Origin: Planctomycetota bacterium
GTDB lineage: Bacteria; Planctomycetota; Phycisphaerae; UBA1845
Assembly (NCBI GenBank): GCA_024275565.1
Contig: JAJRYY010000054.1
Coordinates: 1-48,124, forward strand
Direction of reading: 5' to 3'
Length of the DNA: 48,124 nt
A program made the translations under genes and the position numbers. Of this stretch, positions 10,801 to 19,874 are shown one piece after another. Every line of letters starts with the position of its first letter. Position 1 is the stretch's first letter. The notes under the pieces are model-generated. The model was given only the letters and a program-made list of their open reading frames with translations. It was not told where the DNA came from and did no database searches.

Positions 10801-12392
10801 ACGACATGACCCGGACTGAGGCATTCACCGCACACGTACCCTTCGACCCAGCCACAGCCAGCATGCGGATTATGCAGGGCGAAAAATCCCTTGCTCACCG
10901 AAGCGTGACACCTGGCGCACCCTCTGTGAACATCCTCACACCGGTATTCGGATCGTTGCAGACGCCGTCATTGACCGTGCAATGGGAAGGATCGGACCCC
11001 GATGGCGATGCCCTCATCTATTCCATTCAATACAGTCCTGACAACGGAACAAGTTGGCATCCGATCAGCCCGATGCATCCGGATAACGGGTCGGGGCTGA
11101 ACACGCTGACGGTCGATGACGTCGATACCCTGAACATTCCCGGGTCTGCATCATACGAATTCCCGGGTACGTCGCGGATTCGCATCGTCGCCAGCGACGG
11201 CGTCAACACAACCATGGCCATCAGCAAGCGGTTCATCCTGCTTCCACACGCTCCGTCTGCCATCATTTCAAGCCCGGGAGATGGTGACCGGTTTTTCCAC
11301 AACGAGCTGATCCTGCTTCGTGGTCGAGGCTACGATGCAGAGGAAAGCACCCTTGGCAACTCCGGACTGTCGTGGAGCGTCAGCGGGCTTGGCGACGTGG
11401 GTACAGGTAGAGAAGTTACCCTCGAAGGGCTGCCGCCCGGAACATATACTGTCACGCTCACGGTTCTGGACGCCGATCAGTTTGCGGGGTTCGCCTCGGT
11501 CGATATTCTCGTGGGCGACGCGACGATCGAGACCAGCGATTGCTGTGAGGAAAACGCTACGGCCGGCTGCGATGATGCGGTTTGCGCGGATCTTGTCTGC
11601 GCCTGCGACCCATTCTGCTGTGAAAATCAATGGGATGAGGCGTGCGCGGGGACTGGCTTCGTCGAGAACTGCGGAGCGGAGATCCTCTGCCGCGACCTGT
11701 GCAGTGGTGGTCCCTCAGCCGACGCGGATGGCGACGGTGTCCCGGATTCTATCGACAACTGCGTCAACGATTCAGACAACACCCAGGCCGACGCGGATGG
11801 CGATGGTGTTGGAGACGTGTGCGATAATTGTCCCGCCCTTGGCAACCCCGCGCAGATCGACCGCGACGGTGACAATGTCGGCGACCTGTGCGACCTCTGC
11901 CCGACCTCGGCCAACGATGAGAACGATCCGGATGGCGACGGCATTTGCATCAACGACAATTGCCCAGAGATGGCCAATGCAAACCAGGTGGATAGCGATG
12001 GGGACGACGTCGGCGATGCATGCGACAATTGCACCAACGAATTCAACCCCGGCCAAAGCGATTGCGACGACAATGGGATCGGTGATGCCTGCGAAATCAT
12101 CGCCAATCCGGAAATCGACTGCAACGGCAACACTGTCCCGGACAACTGTGACCTCGCATTCCAGACGTCGCTGGACGCCAACGAAAACAGCATCCCCGAT
12201 GAGTGCGAATGCCCCGGCAAGGTCGATGGATCAGTCACGCTGAACGACTACGCGAGATACGCTGCCTGCATATCGGGACCAGGCGGCGGAACCGCCAGTG
12301 AATGCCTGTGTTTCGATTTCGACAAGGACAACGACGTCGACTTCTCGGACTTTGCGGCGCTACAGCTGATATTCACCGGTAACGTCCCATAA
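7878..12392 (+). CDS. Giant secreted multidomain protein: beta-propeller, degenerate metalloprotease, Cys-rich and TSP3 repeats
   Basis: 1504 residues; AGGGG lies nine bases before ATG 7878 and a signal peptide is visible (LVFLILVAVSGVASA). Order by eye: propeller-like repeats about 35-335 (DNVYWAQ, YIYFAES, RVPKTGG); a CARDB-like segment about 345-475; a domain with GGVIAQELAHNQ near 616-627 and DFLSYCGPRWVSDYTWEAL, which has the shape of secreted zinc metalloproteases that normally read HELGHN, but here residue 621 is Gln; a Ser/Thr-rich linker; cysteine repeats (CCSANGTPGCDDSDCC) in two adjacent copies and a third near 1215; Ig/PKD-like folds; thrombospondin type 3 calcium repeats (DADGDGVPDSIDNC, about 1280-1400); and a dockerin-like end (DFDKDNDVDFSDF). 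Probably surface-located and calcium-stabilised; proteolytic activity is doubtful. Confidence 0.88.
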   Translation: MCLSCLLRKYVARCQLQLVFLILVAVSGVASAAHEVVANTSTSSMTYADGKLYWSVLPGPDCFGGAGPGRINKKSAGTSGFTTTILDGTLCTPRATLLRYNNAYIYFVDQEPNPDLIKRLWVAGGVVETLATASGTVKDFEVDQSRIWWVDDDGIQFAPKSGGAPTLYQGHFIFAEISEIAITKNSLGDVYWLVGLPGNTQVISRRSKDETGTPTNITGALDAPVHLTLNTAQFHDEEFLFWGEGNGDIRRVRQDGTALATLHNNSGNPEILSMVVDDDNVYWAQSTGGTNGLVQRVPKTGGATTTMAASLNFPTSLQQNDDYIYFAESSIFRVRKDASKALPDLSWAGLEVTQVLQTIPTDPNLTLVAGKPTVVRAFPTSTQDRPVVFAELRGTRDGSPLPGSPLRARRETVFVTAGAAVDRDTREVFEFRLPQEWRFGTIDLQAVINPNQSSPESNSGNNTINRLVTFDSVGPTCIFAIPISTDGGIYRASEPDFWEIIDRFESMWPVAEVRVNATDFVLEELECCEFFGPIPHPYLDSFEYDDDEDVILVTILTFQWFTQFPFACGLNEFYMGMIDPSAAGGPGGMAYRPGRTSFVKMDSGGWGPQWNRPRAGGVIAQELAHNQNRLHVSCGCPPNIDPDYPHCDGTECCDDPCEDDPPPLCDAIGPVDSETGLWGYDVLTNTAVPPMGSRDFLSYCGPRWVSDYTWEALANPFGGTTAAAEPISEQRRAYQVTRANRPVNTDRSASSGRLTSTNRSTQTDTEAASADGTGADGACGPGAGDCCAQNGSPGCEDSTCCEAVCIDDPFCCEITWDDVCAARAADQCATCALPSCNEDAGDCCSANGTPGCDDSDCCAIVSACDPFCSDSNWDEACAGIGFQGNGCGAQLLCNTCFEDTADLLSVVGLVRPSENTAEIVLAYRAPDGFLDVDDPDLFSDENAMFPGDGYTIELLNASGALLTSQPVQLRENSAHDMTRTEAFTAHVPFDPATASMRIMQGEKSLAHRSVTPGAPSVNILTPVFGSLQTPSLTVQWEGSDPDGDALIYSIQYSPDNGTSWHPISPMHPDNGSGLNTLTVDDVDTLNIPGSASYEFPGTSRIRIVASDGVNTTMAISKRFILLPHAPSAIISSPGDGDRFFHNELILLRGRGYDAEESTLGNSGLSWSVSGLGDVGTGREVTLEGLPPGTYTVTLTVLDADQFAGFASVDILVGDATIETSDCCEENATAGCDDAVCADLVCACDPFCCENQWDEACAGTGFVENCGAEILCRDLCSGGPSADADGDGVPDSIDNCVNDSDNTQADADGDGVGDVCDNCPALGNPAQIDRDGDNVGDLCDLCPTSANDENDPDGDGICINDNCPEMANANQVDSDGDDVGDACDNCTNEFNPGQSDCDDNGIGDACEIIANPEIDCNGNTVPDNCDLAFQTSLDANENSIPDECECPGKVDGSVTLNDYARYAACISGPGGGTASECLCFDFDKDNDVDFSDFAALQLIFTGNVP

Positions 12393-12440
12393 CAACCATC
12401 ATCAAGCGCTTGTTCCGGTTTGGACCAGGAGGCGTACAGG

Positions 12441-13265
12441 TCACCGGGGAAGCTGATAATCCACGGGATCGCCGCCGCCGACCTGCACCGATACCGTCCC
12501 ATCGTTGGGCGATTCCGCATCGAATGTGACGACGATCGTAAGCGTATCTGGTCCCGGACCGTCATTGGGAACCTCGAAGGTCAGTGTACCGACCTCTGGT
12601 GTGAAATTGCCGTTTACGATCGGGCTGATGACCAGATTTTCGATGGCGACTGCAAGCTCTGCATCGTCTGGCGACGTCAATGTCAGCGTGGCTTCGCTGA
12701 TGGTCATGACGCCCGTTTCCGCGTCGATCTGTAACGTGATGGTCCCCGTAGTCGCCCCGACGCCGGAAATGTCGATGTCCACAGTTCCAGCGAGCGCAAC
12801 ACTCAAACCATCGCGCTGCAAACTCAACGCCATGGTCCCCGTCACCGTACCACTGCTCGTCATAAAATCGTTGAATGTCACATCGAAAGATCGTGTGGCA
12901 GTATCGAATACGACAACGATGCCACCACCCGCAGAGGTGTCCGCGTAATACTCATTGGTGCAACCGGCAGGGAAATCAAGCGTCATCGTCGCAACGCCAT
13001 CCACAAACCCCACGTCGACCATCGGGCATTCCCCGAATGCAGTGTCGCCATCCGCGTCGATCCCATCGAAACTGTCCGCGATGCCCACAATTGCGGCAGC
13101 CACAGCTTCGATCTGCATAACCACACTGTCCACAGCCGCTTCCTGATCAGCCGTCAAAGTCAGATCACCATTAACCATGCCACCGATCGGCGGATTGGAA
13201 CATCCTGTAGTCCAGACAATTCCTGCCATAACAAAAAACGACATCGTGCGTCGCACGCAATTCAT
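12441..13265 (-). CDS. Putative lipoprotein of unknown function
   Basis: 274 residues. The N-terminus is a lipoprotein signal with lipobox TTGC (Cys22), so it should be anchored to a membrane. The mature part starts with a short helix (ADQEAAVDSVVMQIEAVAAAI) and continues as alternating beta strands rich in Thr, Asp and Gly (GTVDIDISGVGATTGTITLQID), suggesting a beta-sandwich or barrel. I recognise no catalytic motif. It converges on the giant secreted protein gene with 48 bp between the stops; no convincing terminator hairpin is seen there. Confidence 0.8.
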   Translation of the reverse strand: MNCVRRTMSFFVMAGIVWTTGCSNPPIGGMVNGDLTLTADQEAAVDSVVMQIEAVAAAIVGIADSFDGIDADGDTAFGECPMVDVGFVDGVATMTLDFPAGCTNEYYADTSAGGGIVVVFDTATRSFDVTFNDFMTSSGTVTGTMALSLQRDGLSVALAGTVDIDISGVGATTGTITLQIDAETGVMTISEATLTLTSPDDAELAVAIENLVISPIVNGNFTPEVGTLTFEVPNDGPGPDTLTIVVTFDAESPNDGTVSVQVGGGDPVDYQLPR

Positions 13266-13338
13266 CAGTGATTCTCCAAGCGTCAGCTATCAACCCTCTA
13301 CCTGCGAGCCGAACAGTCGGCCACCGCGTCAAGCTACT

Positions 13339-13356
13339 ATCGTCAAACCTGACGAT
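13339..13356. terminator. Small perfect hairpin with T-run, possible plus-strand terminator or operator
   Basis: Seven-base arms ATCGTCA and TGACGAT around a 4-base loop, followed by TTTT on the plus strand. It lies between two minus-strand genes, upstream of the lipoprotein gene. A terminator reading would act only on plus-strand transcripts, so an operator role is as likely. Weak evidence. Confidence 0.25.
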
Positions 13357-13486
13357 TTTCATTGAAATACATTGGTCAGACTCTGATCCGGAGATAATTT
13401 TCGCAAAAAGCCAGCCAGGAAAGTGATGGGGCCTACTGCTCATGAGCGATTGTTGCAGCAGCAAAAACCTCAGACCGGGCAGTGCA

Positions 13487-14614
13487 TTATGATGGCCAGA
13501 CGCCGGGTTTGAGGTCGCTGAGAGAGATTTTCCTCTGAATCAGGATGTCGCCCTCGATATCGAGAATCTGCAGGCGAATCTCAGGATCGGATCTGCCCCA
13601 GTCGATGACGATCATGCCAAAATGATGCCCGCGCGTAGCCGTACTCACGCGATGGCGATTCACCTCGGGGAGTCGAACGTTCATCCGGGCGGAATTCAGC
13701 CCGCTGGCTGTCAAATCGTATAACGGATACCCCACGCCAGCATCCATCTCCGATAATTCCGCGAAATGCCGGTCACCGCTTAAAACGATCAGCCCCGATG
13801 CTCCCGTACGCTTAATAAGATCGAACAACCGCTGACGCTCATGCGGCAGATTCGCCCATTTCTCAAAACCGTGATCCTCCGCGATCACCTGGATGCTCGA
13901 TACAAGCAACCGCACGTCGGCTGGCTCCTTGAGTTGCTTCCCAAGCCACTTCCATTGCGCCTCGCCCAGCATCGTGACAGAAGTGTCGCTGCCGGGTGCA
14001 TATCCACTCTTTGGCGACTCCGGATTTTTATACGTCAGCGGACCGCGAAAATAACGCGTATCCAGCAGGATGATCTGTACGCGTCGACCCTTCGGGCCAA
14101 AAGTCTCCGCTCGATATATTCCCTCCTGCTTCCGCAACGGAGAATTCTCTGCCACACGGAAGAAATCCAGAAACGCCTTTTGCGAACCTGTTTTTGCCGG
14201 ATAATCTCCACCGGCATCCGGACCACCAAAATCATTATCATCCCAGGTCGCCAAAATCGGACAGGTTTTCTTCAACCGGCGGAACCCGCCAATGGCCTCG
14301 AATTTTGCATATTCCCGGGCTCGAACCTCCTCGTCCTGGGTGACGCAGTAAATATTGTCACCGAGGAACAAAAATAAATCCGGTTTGGTTGCGATCACCG
14401 TATCCCAGATTGGCTGGGGGCGGTCCTGCTTGGCACAGGATCCAAATGCGATCCGGGAAATCGGCAATTCCGGATCACCCGCCATGCCAGCTCCCGAGTC
14501 ACCACAACCGCTCACCGCGCCAATGGCAATGCCAAACAAACACGCAACACCCCATACCCCCCGAACCACCACCCGGATTACCCGGTTTCCCACGCTATAT
14601 CCAATGACGTCCAT
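13487..14614 (-). CDS. PhoD-like metallophosphatase, lipoprotein
   Basis: The ATG at 14614 is preceded by AGGAG with a 7-base spacer, so it is preferred to the upstream in-frame codon at 14683. This gives 375 residues. A hydrophobic leader ends in lipobox VSGC, implying a membrane-anchored periplasmic enzyme. The alkaline phosphatase D/PhoD family pattern is present in order: AFGSC, FLGDNIY, TWDDNDFG, LLDTRYFR, and LSGDRHFAE near the C-terminus. These Asp, Asn and His residues bind the metal centre in this family, which cleaves phosphomono- or diesters. Substrate is unknown. The lipoprotein gene follows 221 bp downstream on the same strand, and the OPT transporter is divergent. Confidence 0.9.
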   Translation of the reverse strand: MDVIGYSVGNRVIRVVVRGVWGVACLFGIAIGAVSGCGDSGAGMAGDPELPISRIAFGSCAKQDRPQPIWDTVIATKPDLFLFLGDNIYCVTQDEEVRAREYAKFEAIGGFRRLKKTCPILATWDDNDFGGPDAGGDYPAKTGSQKAFLDFFRVAENSPLRKQEGIYRAETFGPKGRRVQIILLDTRYFRGPLTYKNPESPKSGYAPGSDTSVTMLGEAQWKWLGKQLKEPADVRLLVSSIQVIAEDHGFEKWANLPHERQRLFDLIKRTGASGLIVLSGDRHFAELSEMDAGVGYPLYDLTASGLNSARMNVRLPEVNRHRVSTATRGHHFGMIVIDWGRSDPEIRLQILDIEGDILIQRKISLSDLKPGVWPS

Positions 14615-14984
14615 CACAATTCTCCTGATCCCGGCGGACTTGCTCGTGGTGCGATTCATCCAGTTGGGCGTGTGGTTCCGCATCGCAGGGTCGGCTGAAC
14701 GGGCCGAATCCCGCTATCGAACGATCGCCCATCCGATGGTCCACGCCGCGCACTCTGTAATCGCACATACCATCCCCATCGGTCAGCGTAGACTTTGTTC
14801 CTCAGCATTTCACGTCATCCATCCGCCACACTTGCACGCACCTGCCATCATTCGCTACACTTCCACCCCCACGAACGTGAAAGTCGGGTTCGTCTGCAGG
14901 CAGGACGCCGGCTGATATCAGCCGTGGGGCGAAAAAGGAATACAGGAAAACCAGCAGCAATCAGGAAGCAGGAGACCGGTCCCA
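14615..14984. other. Divergent intergenic spacer, 370 bp
   Basis: Lies between the PhoD-like gene (minus) and the OPT transporter gene (plus) and must hold the promoters of both. I see no RNA gene, no long hairpin and no convincing -35/-10 pair. Confidence 0.5.
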
Positions 14985-16865
14985 GTGCCACCGCCCACAA
15001 AACAATATCGCGAGCTTACGTTTTCCAGCATTTTCCTGGCTGTGCTTGTCGGATTGGTCCTGAACGCAGGAATATGCTTTGCGGGGTTACAAATCGGTTT
15101 CACCATCGTTGGATCGACCGTTGCGGCTGTCATGGGCTTCGGAATCCTGCGCGGGCTGATGCGAAAGGGATCGATCCTCGAGGTCAACATTTTCCAGACC
15201 GTAGCCTCGGCCGTAAACACGGTGAACGCTGGCGTCATTTTTACCGTCCCAGTCCTGTTCATACTCGGGATGTCCAAAGATATCGATTACACCGCCCTGA
15301 TACTGGCTGCCACGGCTGGTTCGCTGCTGGGCGTGGTGATGATCATTCCGCTGAGAAAGCAGATCATCGACTACGAGCGGCTTCGCTTCCCCGAGGGGAC
15401 AGCCGTGGCGTCGATCCTGAAATCTCCGGGTGCAGGCGTCCAGAAAGCGATTCTGCTGGTCGTTGGCATCGCAATCGCCGCGACGGTCTCCGGGTTGAAG
15501 CACTTTCCGCTGGATGCTCCACTGCTTGCAGGGAGTCTCCATCTTGGGAAGCACCTTTCTTTCATTCCGCCAGGATTCAGCTCCGTATTCGCAATCAGTT
15601 TGCTAAGTATCGGCGCGGGCTTTCTGGCCGGACGCCCAGGACTGGTTGTTCTCTATGGTACGTTGCTCAACTATTGGATTCTGATTCCCGCGTGTCTATG
15701 GCTTGGCTGGGTGCCTGCGAAATACCGAGGATACGATCTCTGGTTCAGGGAAACTGGTGTCGACAGTCACAAACTCAGCGAAGCCTTCGTCGACGCATTC
15801 AGCCATTTCACGTCTCGCAATGTCGGCATTGGGATGATCCTGGGCGGAGCTGTGGCAGGGATTATTCTTGCCGCCCCAGCGCTGAAGAGCGCGCTTGGCA
15901 GCTTAAAAAAGGGGGCAGGCGGCAGCGGCGTTCGAGAGGAACTCCCCATCAGCGTTTTGAATGGCGGACTGCTGGCAGGTGGCGTACTCATGTTGCTTGC
16001 AACCAAGCTTTCCGGGGGCGATCACGTTTCCTGGGGGACTGCACTGCTGGTGACGGTCGTGGGCGGGGTATGGCTATGGGTGGCCGGGCTTGTCGTTGCC
16101 CAGACCACGGGCAGAACCGACTGGTCTCCACTGTCAGGACTCGCACTGATCGCCATAGCCATCATGATGGGCATCATGGGGACCGGGGATGAATTTATCG
16201 TCCCGGCAGTAACGATCGGAGCAGCCATCTGCGTCGCCACATCCATGTGTGCTGACATGATGACGGACCTCAAGACCGGATATCTCGTCGGCAGCCGTCC
16301 CATCCGGCAGCAGATAGCACAAATCGCTACCTGCTGGATAGGTCCGGCGTTTTCAGTGGCCATCGTGATCGTGCTTTGGGAAGCGTATGCATTTGGCCCG
16401 GATCAAGCCAAAATTCTCCACGACCGGGCGGAACAGGCTTCCGTCGCGGAAAACGACCCCTCAATTTATGATGATTTTCTAATGGCGGGCGGTTCGGAAA
16501 CGAGTCTTCCGAAAGGAGTTCCACCCTTGGGGGCTCCTCAGGCGGGCGCTCTGCAAGGTGCGATCAGAATCGTACAGTCTGGTGATATCGCGCTCGGGAA
16601 ATACCTCACCGGAGCAGCGTTGGGACTTCTGACCTCCATACTGGTGTCACCAGGACTCGGCGTCATGGTCGGATTGTCGTTGTATCTCCCCTTTGAATAT
16701 ATGGCGGTCTTTGGTCTTGGGGGCATCGCGTGCGTTCTCCTGCGACGCTGGAAAGGGGCAAGATTCACCGAGGATAAAGGCGTACCCTTTGCGGCGGGTC
16801 TTATCGTGGGCGACGCCGTTGTAGAAGTGATGTACGCGGTCATCAAGGTCTCTATGAGCCTCTGA
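14985..16865 (+). CDS. OPT family transporter (oligopeptide/metal-chelate type)
   Basis: 626 residues, almost entirely hydrophobic, with about 14-16 predicted membrane segments by eye. The N-terminus YRELTFSSIFLAVLVGLVLN with NAGICFAGLQIGFTIVGS, and the segment RFPEGTAVASILKS, are characteristic of the bacterial OPT family, which imports small peptides or metal chelates by proton symport. Near the C-terminus are GVMVGLSLYLPFEYM and GLIVGDAVVEV. The start is GTG 14985 with GGAG ten bases before; an in-frame TGA at 14913 leaves no ATG alternative. A small membrane-protein gene begins 13 bp after the stop, so the two are likely an operon. Substrate cannot be read from the sequence. Confidence 0.93.
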   Translation: MPPPTKQYRELTFSSIFLAVLVGLVLNAGICFAGLQIGFTIVGSTVAAVMGFGILRGLMRKGSILEVNIFQTVASAVNTVNAGVIFTVPVLFILGMSKDIDYTALILAATAGSLLGVVMIIPLRKQIIDYERLRFPEGTAVASILKSPGAGVQKAILLVVGIAIAATVSGLKHFPLDAPLLAGSLHLGKHLSFIPPGFSSVFAISLLSIGAGFLAGRPGLVVLYGTLLNYWILIPACLWLGWVPAKYRGYDLWFRETGVDSHKLSEAFVDAFSHFTSRNVGIGMILGGAVAGIILAAPALKSALGSLKKGAGGSGVREELPISVLNGGLLAGGVLMLLATKLSGGDHVSWGTALLVTVVGGVWLWVAGLVVAQTTGRTDWSPLSGLALIAIAIMMGIMGTGDEFIVPAVTIGAAICVATSMCADMMTDLKTGYLVGSRPIRQQIAQIATCWIGPAFSVAIVIVLWEAYAFGPDQAKILHDRAEQASVAENDPSIYDDFLMAGGSETSLPKGVPPLGAPQAGALQGAIRIVQSGDIALGKYLTGAALGLLTSILVSPGLGVMVGLSLYLPFEYMAVFGLGGIACVLLRRWKGARFTEDKGVPFAAGLIVGDAVVEVMYAVIKVSMSL

Positions 16866-16878
16866 GGAATGTGAAAGC

Positions 16879-17478
16879 ATGAAAATCATTGCAAATATCT
16901 TTCTCACAATCGGCGTCTGTTTCGCATCCGTCGGAGCAGCTGGGTTTCACAATCCAGCAGATACCGGACGCATCGAGAAGAAGTCTGAGGGGAACCCTGA
17001 TACAGAACCGAAAGCCTGGCCTCTGTTCGGTTGCGGCATGTTCATCATTGCAGTGGGCGGATTTCTCACGCGTTCCGCAAAATCCGTAACTGTGAATTCA
17101 CAAGATGCACAGCACGAACATCCAACCGCGACCGCGGTAACGGAGACGCTTAACCATATCTGCATCAGTGTGAACAGCATCGACGACGCAAGGGAGCGAC
17201 TGTCTCGATCGGAATTGTGTCACGAGATTGATACCTTGCTCAGCGGATACTTTTTCGACCTTGTCGACCTGCGCGAAGATTTTCTTCAGATGGTAGGGTT
17301 TTCCGACTATGTGAAGGTTTGGGACGGTGTCGCCACCGGCGAACGACTCCTCGCACGCGTCTGGTCCATCGCCACAGACGGCTACCACGAAGAAGCACTG
17401 AAGGACCTCCCGGTCGCAAGGGAGCATATCCAGCGGGCGTCCGACGAACTCAGGAAGCTTTGGCCACAGTCCTCATAA
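16879..17478 (+). CDS. Small membrane protein downstream of OPT transporter
   Basis: 199 residues. Two hydrophobic segments (about 3-22, possibly a signal anchor, and about 47-63, FGCGMFIIAVGGFL) precede a soluble helical region of about 130 residues (SIDDARERLSRSELCHEIDTL onwards), probably cytoplasmic. I do not recognise the family. The 13-bp gap to the transporter suggests co-expression and perhaps an accessory or regulatory role, which is inference only. Confidence 0.75.
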   Translation: MKIIANIFLTIGVCFASVGAAGFHNPADTGRIEKKSEGNPDTEPKAWPLFGCGMFIIAVGGFLTRSAKSVTVNSQDAQHEHPTATAVTETLNHICISVNSIDDARERLSRSELCHEIDTLLSGYFFDLVDLREDFLQMVGFSDYVKVWDGVATGERLLARVWSIATDGYHEEALKDLPVAREHIQRASDELRKLWPQSS

Positions 17479-17550
17479 TCCTATTTGATCAATCCAGAAA
17501 ACAGGTACCGGATAGCAGAACCACATACCAACAGATTGGAATACCAGCTG

Positions 17551-18435
17551 ATGAATGCACTACGAAAAGGTCTCACCCTGACTTGCCTGATACCGTCCTT
17601 CATATCAGCCACAATCGCTACCACAACACTGGCTGGTGAGGATGTCATGGCCCGCCCCAGACTTGAGAAGATGCTCGCCGATGGCGATACCGACTGGATC
17701 GTCGAAACCATGCGGCGACACCCCGATAACGTCCTCTCATTTGTAGACAGTTATCTCGAGGGCGGTCTCAAAATGATCGAAGATGGAAAAAGCGAATCCG
17801 ACGCGCGCGACTCATTTCGGAAAGGCCTGGAATTCGCAAAACTCGCGGATCGCGCGTTCAATGAAATGATCTTTTCCCAATACGCAGCCTCATTCGGAAG
17901 CTGGAGCCCGTCAGAGCAAAAGCAATTTCGACAAGGGCAAGCAGAATTCGGCGCAGGGCGAAAAATCAAGGACGACCCAGCTGCGTCACTTCTCCATTAT
18001 CAGAAATCGCTCGAACTGTCGAAACCACTCAACGATTCCTGGGGAATGGCGATGGCGTATTTTAGCATCGCAAAGTCCGAATTCGACCTTGGAAACCACG
18101 ACAAATCCCGAGAAGCTGCAATGAAATCGTCAGAATTGAATGGCCGACTTCGATTACGCATTTCTCACATCCGTTCGCGACTCATGTGCGGGCAGATCTA
18201 CGCCCGCACCAACGCACCAGCCTCAGGCCGAGGACACCTCCGCATCGCCTGGGAGCAGATCAAACCCACCGACGACCCGAAGCTCCGCACCGAAGTCCTG
18301 GACGCCTACTGCATATCTCTGGAAGCAGCGGGCAATGCAAGACTGGCCGCATCCCTCCGGAAAAAACACGAAACCCCCAGCAAAAAGGAAGTTCCACAGA
18401 AGAGCGATACCCCAGTCGAATCTCCGACGAAGTGA
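17551..18435 (+). CDS. Secreted helical-repeat (TPR-like) protein
   Basis: 294 residues from ATG 17551; the open frame extends upstream to 17485, but the signal peptide (MNALRKGLTLTCLIPSFISA, cleavage near TLAGE) supports the internal ATG. The mature part is helical. LLHYQKSLELSKPLNDSWGMAMAYFSIAKSEF and the following AREAAMKSSELNG-like stretch have TPR spacing, ending with a Lys/Pro-rich tail. It is probably a periplasmic scaffold. It lies on the same strand as the OPT pair, 72 bp downstream. No enzyme motif is seen. Confidence 0.75.
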   Translation: MNALRKGLTLTCLIPSFISATIATTTLAGEDVMARPRLEKMLADGDTDWIVETMRRHPDNVLSFVDSYLEGGLKMIEDGKSESDARDSFRKGLEFAKLADRAFNEMIFSQYAASFGSWSPSEQKQFRQGQAEFGAGRKIKDDPAASLLHYQKSLELSKPLNDSWGMAMAYFSIAKSEFDLGNHDKSREAAMKSSELNGRLRLRISHIRSRLMCGQIYARTNAPASGRGHLRIAWEQIKPTDDPKLRTEVLDAYCISLEAAGNARLAASLRKKHETPSKKEVPQKSDTPVESPTK

Positions 18436-18574
18436 CTCGGTAGCAATAAAGTCACTGCGACTCAGGCAGGTCCACGGACGACTATTTTCCCGTTTTATAC
18501 TTCGATCTCGGCGGAAAATACCATACGATGGCCCTGCAGAATGATCACATTGGTCCGGCGTAGAGGGACACATC

Positions 18575-19681
18575 ATGCCCCATATTATCTCGGCGATGCT
18601 CACATGTTCACTACTGGCACCTGCTCTATTGGCGGATGAGACACCCAGGTCGTCAGACCTCGTCCGTGTGGCGGTCGATCAGTTGCTGACAATGCAGGAA
18701 TCCGAAGGAGATTGGCCATACGAAGGGGTCTATCGCGTTCGAGGAAAAATCCCCGTAGGGTATCGCATTGGTGGAACAGCAATCGTCTCGACAGCACTGC
18801 TTCATGCGACCACGGCAGATCAGAAAAATGCATCGGCTGCGATTGATAAAGGCGTAGCGTTCATTCTCGATCATCTGGGAGACCGCCTGATGTCGACTTC
18901 TACAGAGGACCGCTACGACGTCCGCGTCTGGGGTCATACATACGCATTGCTGTTTTTTTGTGACCTCTTAAATGCGGACCGGGCAGGCAGGCATACGGAG
19001 GCAGTCAAACGCTGGGTCCCACGGCTGACAGAAACACTCATCACCGAGCAGCTAGACGACGGTGGATGGAATTATGCGACACGAAAGCGACATGCAGTGT
19101 TCGTCACGTCGTCAGTGGTCCAGTCCCTCATGATGGCAAAGGCACGCGGGATGACCGTTTCCGGGGATGTGTTCGCAAAGGCCCGTGAATGCCTCCTCGC
19201 AAGCCGCAAAGATGACGGAGCCTTCCTCTACACAGGACGCTTCACAAAGGAACCCCGAAAGAGCATTCACGCTCTCCTGCCAGGCTCGATCGCACGCTCA
19301 TGCATCGCGGAAACGACGATCCGACTCCTGGGAGCGGGGTCAGTGAAAGACGTCCAGGCATCGCTCGACGCATTTCATACACATTGGGATGAACTTGAGA
19401 AACGCAGAAAGAAAACGGGAACGCATACCGCACCCTATGGCGTCGCTCCATACTACTTCTACTTCGGGCATCGATATGCAGCCCAGGCGATCCAGATGCT
19501 CCCCGAGAAGGATCGCCCAGCCGAGCGAAAGCGATTTCTCGAAGTGATCCTACGGACACGCGATCCTGATGGAACCTGGAACGATCGCGTCTTCCCACGA
19601 TCGAAAAATTTTGGCACAGCCATGATCTTGATGGCACTCCTCGAAGACGCAGCACCACTACCACCAGCCTACACAGGATGA
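18575..19681 (+). CDS. Secreted squalene-cyclase-fold (alpha/alpha toroid) protein
   Basis: 368 residues; a short hydrophobic leader (MPHIISAMLTCSLLAPALLA) and GAGGGA before ATG 18575. Repeating helical units with QW-like motifs (QESEGDWPYEG, DDGGWNYATRK, SRKDDGAFLY, DPDGTWNDRVFPRSKNFGTAMILMALL) match the prenyltransferase/squalene oxidase repeat fold. The catalytic DXDD motif of true squalene-hopene cyclases is not seen, so this is more likely one of the non-cyclase toroid proteins frequent in planctomycetes. It is convergent with the DUF481 gene; the 193-bp gap holds a 13-bp direct repeat (GGCTTGAAATCTG twice, near 19845-19875). Confidence 0.8.
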   Translation: MPHIISAMLTCSLLAPALLADETPRSSDLVRVAVDQLLTMQESEGDWPYEGVYRVRGKIPVGYRIGGTAIVSTALLHATTADQKNASAAIDKGVAFILDHLGDRLMSTSTEDRYDVRVWGHTYALLFFCDLLNADRAGRHTEAVKRWVPRLTETLITEQLDDGGWNYATRKRHAVFVTSSVVQSLMMAKARGMTVSGDVFAKARECLLASRKDDGAFLYTGRFTKEPRKSIHALLPGSIARSCIAETTIRLLGAGSVKDVQASLDAFHTHWDELEKRRKKTGTHTAPYGVAPYYFYFGHRYAAQAIQMLPEKDRPAERKRFLEVILRTRDPDGTWNDRVFPRSKNFGTAMILMALLEDAAPLPPAYTG

Positions 19682-19874
19682 TAACACCAGCCTACACTGC
19701 ATGACTTGCACATACCAAGGCTGAACCAACGCAAGGCAGAAAACCGGACGCCCCGATAAACAGAACCCCCGATACACGATACCCTTAGACGCCCCGAATC
19801 CCGCACACACCAGCAAGGCGTCGATTGCGGCAGCTCAGCGGCAGATGGCTTGAAATCTGTCGGCTTGAAATCTG

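Noticed and set aside
11320-12243. 307-codon plus-strand frame and opposite 203-codon frame
   Set aside because: Both are other-frame readings of the cysteine-rich and TSP3 repeats of the gene at 7878-12392.
14795-16192. 465-codon plus-strand frame
   Set aside because: Overlaps the OPT transporter in another frame; Arg/His/Cys-rich and without membrane segments.
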